Assembly (NCBI GenBank): GCA_040357565.1
Contig: JBDODJ010000148.1
Source: Cercozoa sp. M6MM
Taxonomy: Eukaryota; Endomyxa: Ascetosporea
Length of the DNA: 26,365 nt
Strand: one strand, 5' to 3'
Shown here: piece by piece, positions 11,558 through 22,121 of the stretch
How the letters are laid out: every line of letters starts with the position of its first letter
Position numbering within the stretch: the stretch's first letter is position 1
The notes under the pieces: model-generated
What the model was told of the DNA's origin: nothing
Databases searched by the model: none
The model's input: only the letters and a program-made list of their open reading frames with translations
Made by a program: the position numbers and the translations under genes

Positions 11558-12602
11558 ATGTCGCAGAGCGAGATTGACATGATGTCATCGGAGGAACTGC
11601 GACAGCTGTCCGAGGCCGAGTTGGTGCAGTATCTGAAGGACTGTGGTGCTGCTGTGCCCGAGGTAACTTTACAGTTTTGTCTGTTTGTCCACATGTGCAA
11701 ATGCGTGTGTTTCTGTGCGGCAGGGCGCCAATGGCGAGTTGGCCGCTCACTTTGTGCTGGTGGATGCGGCGTTCGACGCGCAGTGGGATCGCCGCAGCGC
11801 CTCGTACACGGCAGAGTCCGAGGATATGAGCACATCTCTCAGCGAGCACGCACTGCCAAGCGCTTCACTGTCAATGTCGCGTCTGTCATCGCATGCCGAT
11901 GCCTCCGCAGTGCAAGATCCCGACCGATCCATCCTCCTTCCCCCGTCACCGCACAAGTTCCACACCTCCATGTGCGAGTATGTTTCGCTTCTTTTGAGTC
12001 AGTGAGTTTGTCCACCATGACATACGTTGTTGCAATGTGCAGGGAAGAAGAGGAAGACATGATCGCAGACATCTTGGACGAGGAGGAACGTGCTGCGCTG
12101 GAGGCGGCGTTTCGACATGAAGTTAACCCCGAGGAGGCCAACGTGTCGCTTTATGGCGAGGATCTGCGCGGCGCCATCACGATGCTCCCCGAGACACTCG
12201 AGCTTGCCAACAAACGCCGCCGACGCAAGTCCGTCGCGTATTCACTGCGTCCTAAGTCGCCCTCGTAACTTCTTTTTCTTCTGTGCGTGCGATACGTTCA
12301 CGGCTTTGCGGCGTAGCCTCGTGGATCACATGGCGGGTGTCTTTGCTTTCTTCTTCTCGGTCCTTTTCACGGTACTTTCTAACAAACTTGGGTTCTTGCG
12401 TCACGACATTTGTGCTTTTTCTTTGCAGCTCGTCTTTTTGGTGATTTGGTACCGCTTTGAAACCACGGTTGACCCGGAGTTCGCCACGCACGTGCGTGAG
12501 TCGCTGCCGACGCCCGAGTCGCTTCGTGAGACGCTTCCGTTGCAGCAAATTGATCAGCAGATGCAACGACTGTCCTACTGGCTCCAGTCGCTTCTGCCCT
12601 AG
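11558..12602 (+). CDS. Unrecognised acidic protein with a basic cluster and one C-terminal membrane segment
   Basis: Five exons in phase, 11558-11662, 11724-11977, 12043-12264, 12317-12371 and 12429-12602, give 269 residues. The N-terminus (about 8-50) has a short helix-loop-helix look (LRQLSEAELVQYLKDCG followed by P, G and a hydrophobic helix) that loosely resembles LEM/HeH domains. A Ser-rich stretch follows (about 60-115). Then come an acidic block EEEEDMIADILDEEER, and a basic cluster KRRRRK near residue 181. One hydrophobic segment at about 199-221 (MAGVFAFFFSVLF, then LVFLVIWYRF) is built across the exon 4-5 junction, and 48 hydrophilic residues follow it. The stop that would end exon 3 (TAA at 12266) overlaps a GTAACT donor; splicing there is required to reach the membrane segment. 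I infer a single-pass membrane protein, possibly of the nuclear envelope or ER; the function is unknown. Confidence 0.65.
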
Positions 12603-13102
12603 CCGTAGAAGGAATAACCGAACTAAACGAAATCGAACCGAATTATGATTTGCATATGATACGTCGATCCGATCGTCGAGCCTTCGGGCCGACCATCGCA
12701 TATCAATTAGCAGCTGTACAGTAAGGTTTGTCCGCCGGTCGTGTGCTACGACATACGATAGCCACCGCGGCCGTAGCTCCAAGCCTCCGGCTTCAGTCGA
12801 GTCCCCCGTCCGCCCACTCGGCTGGAACGCATATTTACCGAATCATCTGTTGCGGGAGGGAAACCAGAAACTAAGGCATTGAAGACGACTAAGTAAAGAA
12901 GTTTTAAAGAGGGCATCGAAAGCTTGACGTGAAGGCCTGTTGAAAGCAATAAGCTCTACAGTCAAAGTGCGTGAGCTGTAGCAAAGCTTGACCGAAGCTA
13001 AGAAGTCAGGTTTAGCAAAACAAATCCCTCTATAGCCATAACCATTTGATCGCCTGCACTGGCGAGCAGTCTAAACTTAAGTTTACTGGTTGTTGTTCGT
13101 GA
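12603..13102. other. Intergenic, nothing recognised
   Basis: AT/GC-mixed sequence downstream of the rightward gene. I see no open frame that splices in phase to a neighbour, and no RNA gene. It presumably contains the 3' UTR of the gene ending at 12602 and that of the tentative leftward gene ending at 13146. Confidence 0.5.
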
Positions 13103-13158
13103 TTTTCGTTCAGTCAGTTGTTTTCGTTCAGTCAGTTGTTTTCGTTCAGTTGTTTTCG
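13103..13158. repeat. 18-base tandem repeat, about 3 copies
   Basis: Two perfect 18-base units (13103-13120 and 13121-13138, each TTTTCGTTCAGTCAGTTG) are followed by a copy shortened by four bases (13139-13152) and a partial fourth. On the minus strand one frame reads TERKQL repeats. The stop codon of the tentative leftward gene (13146-13148) lies in the shortened copy. Confidence 0.9.
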
Positions 13159-13620
13159 CTATTTTCGGCTGCACTTCTGGTAAGCACACCCTGCGTTGGT
13201 AACAGGCGAGTGCGACGACGGCGAAGCTTGCGCGGAGAAGCTACGAGTTCTGTAGGGGAAGCTGCGAGCTGCTCGGAGGACGAAGGAGTGCTTGTAGTTT
13301 CCGTCTTCATTTTGACCCGTTCCCGCAAGAAGTGCAGTTTTATCGAAATTATCAGCAAGACGGCCATTATCACAGACTGCCAGTCAATGCCGAAAATCAC
13401 ACAATTTTAAACACCACCGAGGGTTTCCCCACTGACCCGACTGGTGACCCTACCTGCACGATCAACACAACACTTTGCCACCGTGTGAAGTCATGCGAAC
13501 AGGCGCACTGGCACCCGTTTCTGCAAACAAACGCACGCCCAAGAACTCTTCGTGTCGTTAAAGCTGATCTACACACCCTCTCCGCAACTCGAGCTCTGCC
13601 AAGTGTTCTTTTGAGGACAT
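13146..13620 (-). CDS. Tentative small signal-anchored membrane protein
   Basis: A tentative model on the minus strand. An ATG at 13620 opens an exon (13573-13620, MSSKEHLAELELRRGC) that ends at a GTAGAT donor. The main exon (13146-13376) reads SVIMAVLLIISIKLHFLRER, a plausible membrane segment followed by basic residues, then a Ser/Thr/Pro-rich tail and a basic cluster RKLRRRRTR. Both join in phase, giving about 92 residues. An optional exon (13415-13453) also fits phase, but would leave a 38-base intron, shorter than any firm intron here. I do not recognise the family. The coding-like hydrophobic and basic pattern is the main support. The C-terminus is doubtful because the stop lies within a tandem repeat. 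Confidence 0.38.
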
Positions 13621-13900
13621 TTTGGTTCCGCTACGCGAACTGGACTGGGACGTTGCACAATAACGCCGATTAGAGCACTTCGGCAGCTTGCGAGAACGAA
13701 CAACTGCAGGCTGCAGACCTGAAGCCCAGAGACTGGCAGCCTGGGGTGACCATGACAGATGAATTGATCCCAAACAGACAGTATTTTATTTAAAGGGGGG
13801 TTAACGCGATGTCGACAGCCACTGTGCTGTGTGCCAGCTCTTGGCGCCTGCTACGGCTGCTTGGCATGCAAGCACCCAGAACAGTCAAGGACGCACAAAG

Positions 13901-14947
13901 ATGCCGAAACAGCACGCGATACGTACCGTGCCACTATTGTGTCGCGATCAGAATAAGGACACTATGGCGTGCAATATTGCTTTTCGATAAATCTCTGCGC
14001 ATGTAGGTTCCTACACTGTGGCAGCGGCCGCGCTAGTGTGCGCCGGCGTCGGCGTTGGTGTGTGGATGGCCACCTGGAGGAGACGCACATCTGTGTGCAC
14101 TGGCAGGGGTACATTTCTCTGTTCTCAGGCAGAAAGTGAAAGCTATGTCGGATTCTGCGTCCAGGAAGTGACGAAGAGCTGCCGTTGTGTCCAGAGGACA
14201 CATCGAAACCCAACACACAGGTACCGTTTTCACGCCAATCGTGGGCACATCTGGAACTGTCTATTCTGTAGATGGTGGACTGGAGTGCCTTACTGCAAAG
14301 AGAGCTTCAACCGCATCGAAAAAGGTCAGAAGATCTTTGATTGACTAAAGTAGTGTTAAAACAGTTGTGTGCAGGAGAGAGTTATTGGACAAGCCACTGG
14401 ACCGAAGTGTATTCTACTCCTCATTGTTCTCTTTACGAGTAAGAGAGTCAAGCATAACAGAATCGCGTATCGGCCGAACGTTCGCTTGATGCGCTTGATC
14501 AACTACATGTATCTATTCCCTTGGTGTTTTTGGACGAATGAGTGCAAAAATGCTGCTATCTGATAAACAGACGGCGCGAATGGTTCGAACACGCGCTTCG
14601 CGCGAAGAAAGACGGCGTTTGATGCGACAACGCCGCTGGCGCTCGGACCCTGTGCCACGTACCGGGGTTTCTTTGTGTAAACTATGCTACTTCTTTATGG
14701 CATACGAACGACCTGAACAGAATTAGCAAAAAAGAAGGCCGACGTTGAAGAACAGGGCGAGGCATCAGAGACAAAGGAAAGCAAGCCAAAGCTGAGAAGG
14801 CAACACTCCGACAGTGGTGCTTCAAGTTTTATGCGTTTGTCTGAGTTTCAATTGCTTTTAATGTGTACCATATAATCTGGTTCAGGTGCACTTGCCCTGT
14901 TGTCATGTTTGGATGATCTGGACGACGAAGTTGTCGTGTCTGGCTGA
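13901..14947 (+). CDS. Unrecognised 183-residue protein with an N-terminal signal anchor
   Basis: Eight small exons keep phase to one stop: 13901-13922, 14007-14092, 14143-14220, 14272-14324, 14375-14438, 14571-14658, 14727-14825, 14886-14947. The protein begins MPKQHAIRSYTV. A hydrophobic Ala/Val/Gly segment (about 11-31) follows, then RRRTS, as expected of a signal anchor with a short N-terminus. The rest is hydrophilic: an acidic stretch (GSDEELPLCPED), an Arg-rich helix (about 110-135, REERRRLMRQRRWR), a Lys/Glu-rich linker and an acidic end (LDDLDDEVVVSG). Three of seven donors are the same hexamer, GTACCG. The weakest junction is the acceptor at 14142, which has no pyrimidine tract. A competing frame through exons 3-5 exists but meets a stop in exon 6. 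The family is unknown; the bulk of the protein should face the cytosol or matrix side. Confidence 0.55.
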
Positions 14948-15741
14948 TCTGGAACCTGCAACCGTTCGAGTAAAGCGCGGACATACTGTACGATAGACGA
15001 TAGTCGAGTTCCCTTCGCGTCATTCGCTGCTCACTTCACCGCCCGATTCATGCCAAAAGTCTGAGAACGCAAGGACAAGGCAGTACTATCCAACCCAGCC
15101 GGGAGTTGCGACTCGCCGCGGCGTCAGATCTATCGCGAGACGACTTGGAGGCGTTTCCTGCTGCCTTCTCTTGTTCAGTTACGTACAGTACTAGTTACTA
15201 GTGTTGCGTATCGTTCCCTAGCGTAGATCGGCCCGGCTAGGCTGGCCGCTGGGCGAGAGACGACCAACCAGGTCGAAACGTACATAGCTTCCTGTGGTAT
15301 TTAGAGTTTTAGGCGACCTGCAGCGTGGCTCTAGCGCACATTGGCGCTTTTCATGTCGGTCTGGGGCCGTCTGACTGAGGACACACAGCAGGTGCATAAT
15401 TCTTTTGCTGGGCGGGATGAGTTGTCAGGAGGGTTTTCACCATAGGATTGGATTCGCGCGCAAACTGCTTTGTTTGCACAAAGCACGGCAGAGAAGAAAT
15501 TAGTAAAACATCGCACTTTGCGCAATTCCGATGGTGTCGTACTGCTGGCAGAGGCGCCGAATTTGGTACATAAAACATCCTTTTGTGCTATGCGTGATTG
15601 CCTGGGTAATTGATGTGGTAGGTGGATTTGAATGAGATAATTTCCTTTCGGGATGGCATGATCGTCTTCTCATTCTGGTGCACTGATTCTTGTGTTTCGC
15701 GCTCTTCCGTTGTTGGGCCGGTTATTCAATGTTGGTCTCAG
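14948..15741. other. Intergenic, promoter of the EF-hand gene and possible short 5' exon
   Basis: About 790 bases with only short open frames. The left part is the 3' flank of the 183-residue gene. The right part should hold the promoter and the missing first exon of the EF-hand gene. The T-rich sequence at about 15670-15741 ending in CTCAG looks like an intron tail. A very short candidate first exon is ATGTG before GTAGGT near 15613. Small palindromes such as ACTAGTTACTAGT (about 15189-15201) were noted without assigned role. Confidence 0.4.
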
Positions 15742-17627
<1,886 letters not shown>

Positions 17628-17979
17628 CATATGCGTAATCATGCATGTCCGCCTCTGGTACCGTCTGCCCATGCATGGTGCGCGAAGACGTGATCTGCCG
17701 GCCATGGCGTCTCGCTTGGTGCGGCGTGGTGTTGATGCGTGCCCACGCACCGCGTGATGCGAGCCAATACCGATAACGTCCTAAATGTACGAGTTAGGTA
17801 TACATAGTACGCGTCACATTTATGTATACTAGTATAATTTGATTAACTTGAGCTGCCGGTGCCTCCATATTCGATTAAATGTGAGGTGTAGCCAGTTTAA
17901 AGGAGCCATATTTCTGCGTAGTTACGGTCGGGTGTAAATACGTTACCCTGGTTCTCGGGGTGAGTTGAGTTTAGTAGGG
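17628..17979. other. Intergenic between convergent 3' ends
   Basis: Between the stop of the EF-hand gene and the stop of the leftward Gln-rich gene. The first 130 bases still read open in one frame but not in the frame of the terminal exon. AT-rich sequence at about 17790-17900 is consistent with 3' UTR and termination signals. No gene is seen. Confidence 0.55.
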
Positions 17980-19565
17980 TCAGCCAGCAACGTCTGTGGA
18001 ACGTGGAGGCGCTAACTGGCGGTGCACACGATTCGTCAGTGACAATGGGTCAGGCAGCATAAACAGCGCAGGTGCAATGTCGCGTATCCTCCTCATTTGG
18101 ACAGCGTCAAACGCTACAGCACCGTCACGAATCTGCCGCACACGTTGCAAAAGTCGTTCAACATCGTCGGTGCTGCATGGCCATTTGATCAACTGTTGTT
18201 TCTCTGGCAGAAAGGACAACACCTCCCACAACACCTGCAGCGTTTAAACCTTCTGCACTCAAATCTCTAAAAAACAAGAACTGGACCGTACCTCAGGTGG
18301 AAAGCAACGACCGCTGGATTGGAAATGTTGCTGAACGGTGCCATAGAGCGACGACAACATCTCACAGTGAGCAAAAATCAACTCTGCGCAGAAATGCGCA
18401 CTCACTTCCAAAGGTGACAGTGTGGTCTCGCCGTTTTCGCAGTTCTTTGACGTTTTTCCTATCTTATTCAGAATCGCGTCAAAGTGGGCTTTAACGAGAG
18501 TCTAAGCAGGTGCGTGAGCTTTCAGAAGTCAAGAAATGGAAAGTTCTATAAAGTACCAAGATTTCACTGTGAGACGGTCGACCGAACCGAAAGATGATGT
18601 CGCAGAGGAGTGGAATCACAAAAGTCATGAACTCAGTTTTGGGCAGTTTGCCTTCGGGTGCCTTGCTCAACTGATTCGCTGTCAACAACACTGCAACAAA
18701 AAGAAATTCAAAGGGGCAAAGAGTTGCAAAAAGCAAAATGATTAAACCGAGTGCGTCGACATGGGTGCCTTCAAATGCCTTGTCTTCTTCAATCGTATGA
18801 CTGGACACTGCGGATGCAGACAAAGCCGGAATGCAGTCGCTTCCATCGAGGTACTCAAATCGCGTATGTCGGCGCTGTCGCTGTCGATTTTGGCGCTGTT
18901 GTTGCGCAGGTTGCACCTGGTGCTGTGGTTGCTGTTGCTGTGGCAGAAGCCGGAGTCTGGACTGCTGATTTGCAAGCGGGGTTATCCATTGTAACGGTGT
19001 TAATTGATGCAGCTGCTGTACTTCTCGCTGTCGCTGCCGTTGCTGCAGTTGATGCCATTGTTGCGCCAGCATTTGAAAATATAGCTGAAGTGGGTGCTGT
19101 TGCGGTTGCTGCTGAAACAACAGTGGTTGATGGAGCTGTTGCAACTGAATCTGCACATGTGGTTGCTGCTGTCGGTGTTGCTGCTGCGTGTGAGTGCGTT
19201 GGTCATGCGGCTGCTCCACTCGCACGTTGATTACTTTGACTAAACCAACGCATGAGATGTGCGTAGAAAACAAATTCAGACAGTAATACCAGAGTCCGGT
19301 TCCGCGGAGGCTCCTATCTTTTGCTTCTTTTGCGGCTGGGCGCCAGCCATAGCATGCTGCTTCTCCTCTGCACGCCGCTTTTCGTTTGCGCGCTTGCTTT
19401 CAATTTCGATTCGCTGATACTCTAGTATCTTTCGACGCCGTTGTTCATTGTGATCCAGCAACCAGTTGTGCAATTGCCTAAGGCAAACAAAACAAAATGC
19501 AGGACCTGCATAATTCACTTTTAAGGCCAAACTACACGATACCTTCGATGCGTTAACTTTTTCAT
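17980..19565 (-). CDS. Glutamine-rich protein with coiled-coil N-terminus, unknown family
   Basis: Six exons in phase (19543-19565, 19290-19477, 18748-19239, 18557-18690, 18292-18501, 17980-18234) give 433 residues. The start MKKLTHRR is a 23-base first exon. Residues about 8-55 are a charged helix likely to form a coiled coil (EQRRRKILEYQRIEIESKR), followed by a Lys-rich patch (QPQKKQKIG) that could be a nuclear signal. Residues about 77-200 are dominated by Gln with His, Pro and Leu (QQQHRQQQPHVQIQLQQLHQ), the kind of low-complexity region common in transcription coactivators. The C-terminal half (about 215-420) is non-repetitive and helical-looking (FVIPLLCDIIFRF, VLWEVLSFLPEKQQLIKW, VERLLQRVRQIRDGAVAF) and is the part most likely to carry a conserved domain. 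I infer a nuclear cofactor but cannot name it. The antisense frame across the Gln region is Ala/Val-rich and is a shadow. Confidence 0.7.
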
Positions 19566-20085
19566 GATAGAAGAGTCAGAGAGAAAACTCAGCGTCGTGA
19601 AGTGACCAGGTTCGTTACTGATTGGAACTGCAACTTTCTTCTTTCTACAGGAAGAAAGAAACTAATTTTGTGTTAGAAAACCGAATCCAAATACAAATTT
19701 TACAGGTCCACGCCAAGCAATGCCAACGTGCGCGTGCGACGAATTGCTCTTGGCCAATGAGTCATCGCAAGACTAAACAACACCTACAGGTATCGTCAGA
19801 TGAGCTCATTCAGTAGGTAAACACGCACACAGGCACAGGCGGCGTTGCTTCCTGAATATTGCTTCCAAAAAGAGTTAGCACTCGAAACCACGTCATGACA
19901 GGTAGCTTGAATGCGTAGGCACAAGCGGGTAGTGTGTCGATGTTCTGTGCTCATAAGTGTACATCACTCCAAAGTGTTTTTAAGTATAAAATTATTATGT
20001 ACAACGATACAGCCAAAGGGGAACACCAGAGAACAACGACACAACAGACAAAACATGGACTGAACTTTCACATTTGGACGAACCG
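19566..20085. other. Intergenic, nothing recognised
   Basis: Upstream of the Gln-rich gene and downstream of the tentative gene ending at 20086, both leftward. It should include the Gln-rich gene promoter. Only short open frames occur, none with a convincing splice partner. An AT-rich patch lies near 19980-20000. Confidence 0.5.
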
Positions 20086-20541
20086 TCACCGATAAGATTT
20101 TTTGACAGTCTTTCGAGGACAAACCTGGTGAACCAAATTTGCAGCTCGTATCTCAAAAGTGAAAGTTTGGTCTAAGTTTAATTTACCAAGCTCAGTTGGT
20201 GGGTGAACAACGACGCCGAGGTTAATGTGCCTTTTCGGGTCGCGACAGTGCATGTTTTTGAAGTACGCTTCGATAGAAGGTGCTTCGGCACAAGAGTTGT
20301 CTCGACTGAGCACAGCGTCCACATGATCTTGTGAGTCCAGCTTCAATGTCCTCGTCATCCACTTTGAGCCGGAACAACTTCAACACGCTCGCGAGGGCTT
20401 TGACTGAAGCGAAAAGAGCCGTTGGAATTGCAAACAATGGCGAACGTGTCATTGTTTTACCGCAACGCATGTCTCCCACGTGCGACATTCGCATGCGCAG
20501 TATCACAAGGTTCCGACGAGGAAAGAATCGTGGTCTGCCAT
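20086..20541 (-). CDS. Tentative small protein, about 97-107 residues
   Basis: The terminal exon (20327 down to 20086) reads as real protein: HVDAVLSRDNSCAEAPSIEA, then HINLGVVVHPPTELGKLNLD and TFTFEIRAANLVHQVC, ending KKSYR before the stop. The preceding part is less certain. The preferred start is the ATG at 20541 (MADHDSFLVGTL) with a GTGATA donor at 20506, an acceptor at 20404 and a tiny middle exon (20387-20403, or longer to about 20364 with a 35-base intron). The frame may also continue upstream, since the codons before 20541 (NLDHLFGVVN) look coding. A competing frame in the middle part is also open. No family recognised; no membrane segment. It would be divergent from the gene at 20591, leaving under 60 bases between start codons. 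Confidence 0.35.
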
Positions 20542-20590
20542 GTTGACAACTCCAAATAGATGATCAAGGTTCCCTGAATATTAACGAGGT

Positions 20591-21170
20591 ATGAGGAGAG
20601 TTACGAGAAGAAAATTGCGCAGTTGTTGGTGCACACTGCTCGAACTGCCTGTTCATGGCGCTCTCCAAAACACGCTGCGACGACGGAACAAAGAAGTTCT
20701 GACAGGAAGAATCGTGGTCCCAATGCGAGCATGGACTACAAAGGATTCTGCGAATTTTGAAGTTTATATTCTCGAAGACGCCGATGGTAAATTTACAAAC
20801 AGGGTCCAAGTTCTAAACGAAAATGAGGATCCAAACTGACACACACCTTTGCTGCTGCGCACAGAAGCGAGGCTGACTTCCGCCTGTCCACCACAGTGCC
20901 AAGTGACAGGCAGGTTGGTTATGTTCGATGCTTTAGGTGACGCGAGTTGCAAAACAGTTTTGTTTCGTTGCATGGCTACATTTTTTGACCCGCGCTATCA
21001 TGGTGACGAATAATAGGTGGAGTTACTCAGTGGAACATGGGCAAATCTCATGCCCTGAAGTCAGTACTTGGACAAAACAAAGAGGCGAGAGACAGGCAGA
21101 GACGACGTTTGCTGTAGAAAAGGTGGCTACGGTGCAGCGATTTCTTGACAAAGTCGAGTCACAGCGCTAA
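20591..21170 (+). CDS. Tentative small unrecognised protein
   Basis: The model starts at the ATG at 20591. Its first exon runs to 20131+640, that is 20591 to about 20785, ending DSANFEVYILEDADG at a GTAAAT donor. The following intron ends TGCTTTAG at about 20936, and the next block reads DASCKTVLF in phase. A second intron ends at about 21030, either short with a GTGACG donor near 21001 or about 66 bases with a GTTGCA donor near 20965. The last block, ending at 21170, reads EHGQISCPEVSTWTKQRGER, then QAETTFAVEKVATVQRFLDK, and stops after VESQR. The first 40 residues are Arg-rich and may be wrong. The segments IVVPMRAWTTKDSANFEVY and ETTFAVEKVATVQRFLDKV look coding. I do not recognise a family. 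It lies upstream of NOB1 on the same strand. Confidence 0.35.
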
Positions 21171-21321
21171 GCGAGTAGGTGTACGCGTGTGTCATACTTC
21201 TGATCGTTAGTTCGGTATAATCCTCGCGGTCTCTTCACACGCAGGGTGAGAACAGATGCTGAGCCTTTCGCTTTTATCCAAGTTTTGTACGTGGTGTGTT
21301 CTCTTGTGCAGAGCAAAGAAG

Positions 21322-21974
21322 ATGGCGTTATACGCGGCCTCGGTGACGAGTGAGCCGGTGTCGCTAGTGGTGCTGGACACGGCAGTGTTCCTGCTGGGCG
21401 ACACACAGGTGCACAACCTGGGTGCCGACACTCGGTATGTGACGACGCCGGGTGTCGTGTCCGAGGTGCGCGACGAGAAAGCGCGCCGTCTGTTTGAAAC
21501 GTTCCCGTATCCGATCGAAGTGCGTTCACCGTCAAATGACTCGCTGCAGTTTGTGCGCCAGTTCGCCGCGCAAACCGGCGATCTATCGGCCCTCTCGGCC
21601 GTCGATCTCGGTGTGCTCGCGCTGGCACATGAGTTCGAGCTCAGTCACAACGGTGTGTTTCGCTGTTTTGTCCACTGCCTGGTGCCTCGTTGTATTCTCT
21701 CCGTGTTGTAGGCATGCGTTTCCTCCGCGAGTCGCCCAAGACCAAACTGCCGGTGGCGCCGAAAGCCGCCGGTGCCAATGCACCAACTGCGACTGCGACG
21801 ACGCGTCCGGTACTACCCGACTGGGTTCCCCTATTTTGTCTGTTATAACTTGACGTTTCTTGCAGGCCGCGGAGAAACGCGCGGCGCCGCTGTCGTCGCT
21901 GTCATCGCGTCCCGTGCGCTCGCTCTGCGTGGACGACCTGCTCTTCCTGGTACACTTGTCTGCAGTGAAGGCGA

Positions 21975-22057
<83 letters not shown>

Positions 22058-22067
22058 NNNNNNNNNN

Positions 22068-22121
<54 letters not shown>

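Noticed and set aside
12998-13189. Minus frame with TERKQL repeats as a gene of its own
   Set aside because: No ATG start and no in-phase acceptor at a plausible intron length; most of it is the tandem repeat.
13332-13673. + strand open frame of 113 codons
   Set aside because: Composition is not convincing and there is no splice partner. The minus strand over the same region encodes a better membrane-protein model.
14007-14580. Alternative frame through exons 2-5 of the 183-residue gene (WWTGVPYCKESFNRIEKG)
   Set aside because: It keeps phase for a while and looks protein-like, but ends soon after 14571, whereas the chosen frame stays open through four more junctions to a single stop.
18751-19230. 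Long + strand frame rich in Ala and Val
   Set aside because: It is the antisense of the CAG/CAA-rich Gln region of the leftward gene, whose exons all join in phase; the composition is a shadow effect.
20349-20546. + strand frame with plausible protein (NNFNTLARALTEAKRAVGI)
   Set aside because: It has no splice partner, and the minus-strand terminal exon beside it is stronger. Kept only as a reason for low confidence in the 20086-20541 model.
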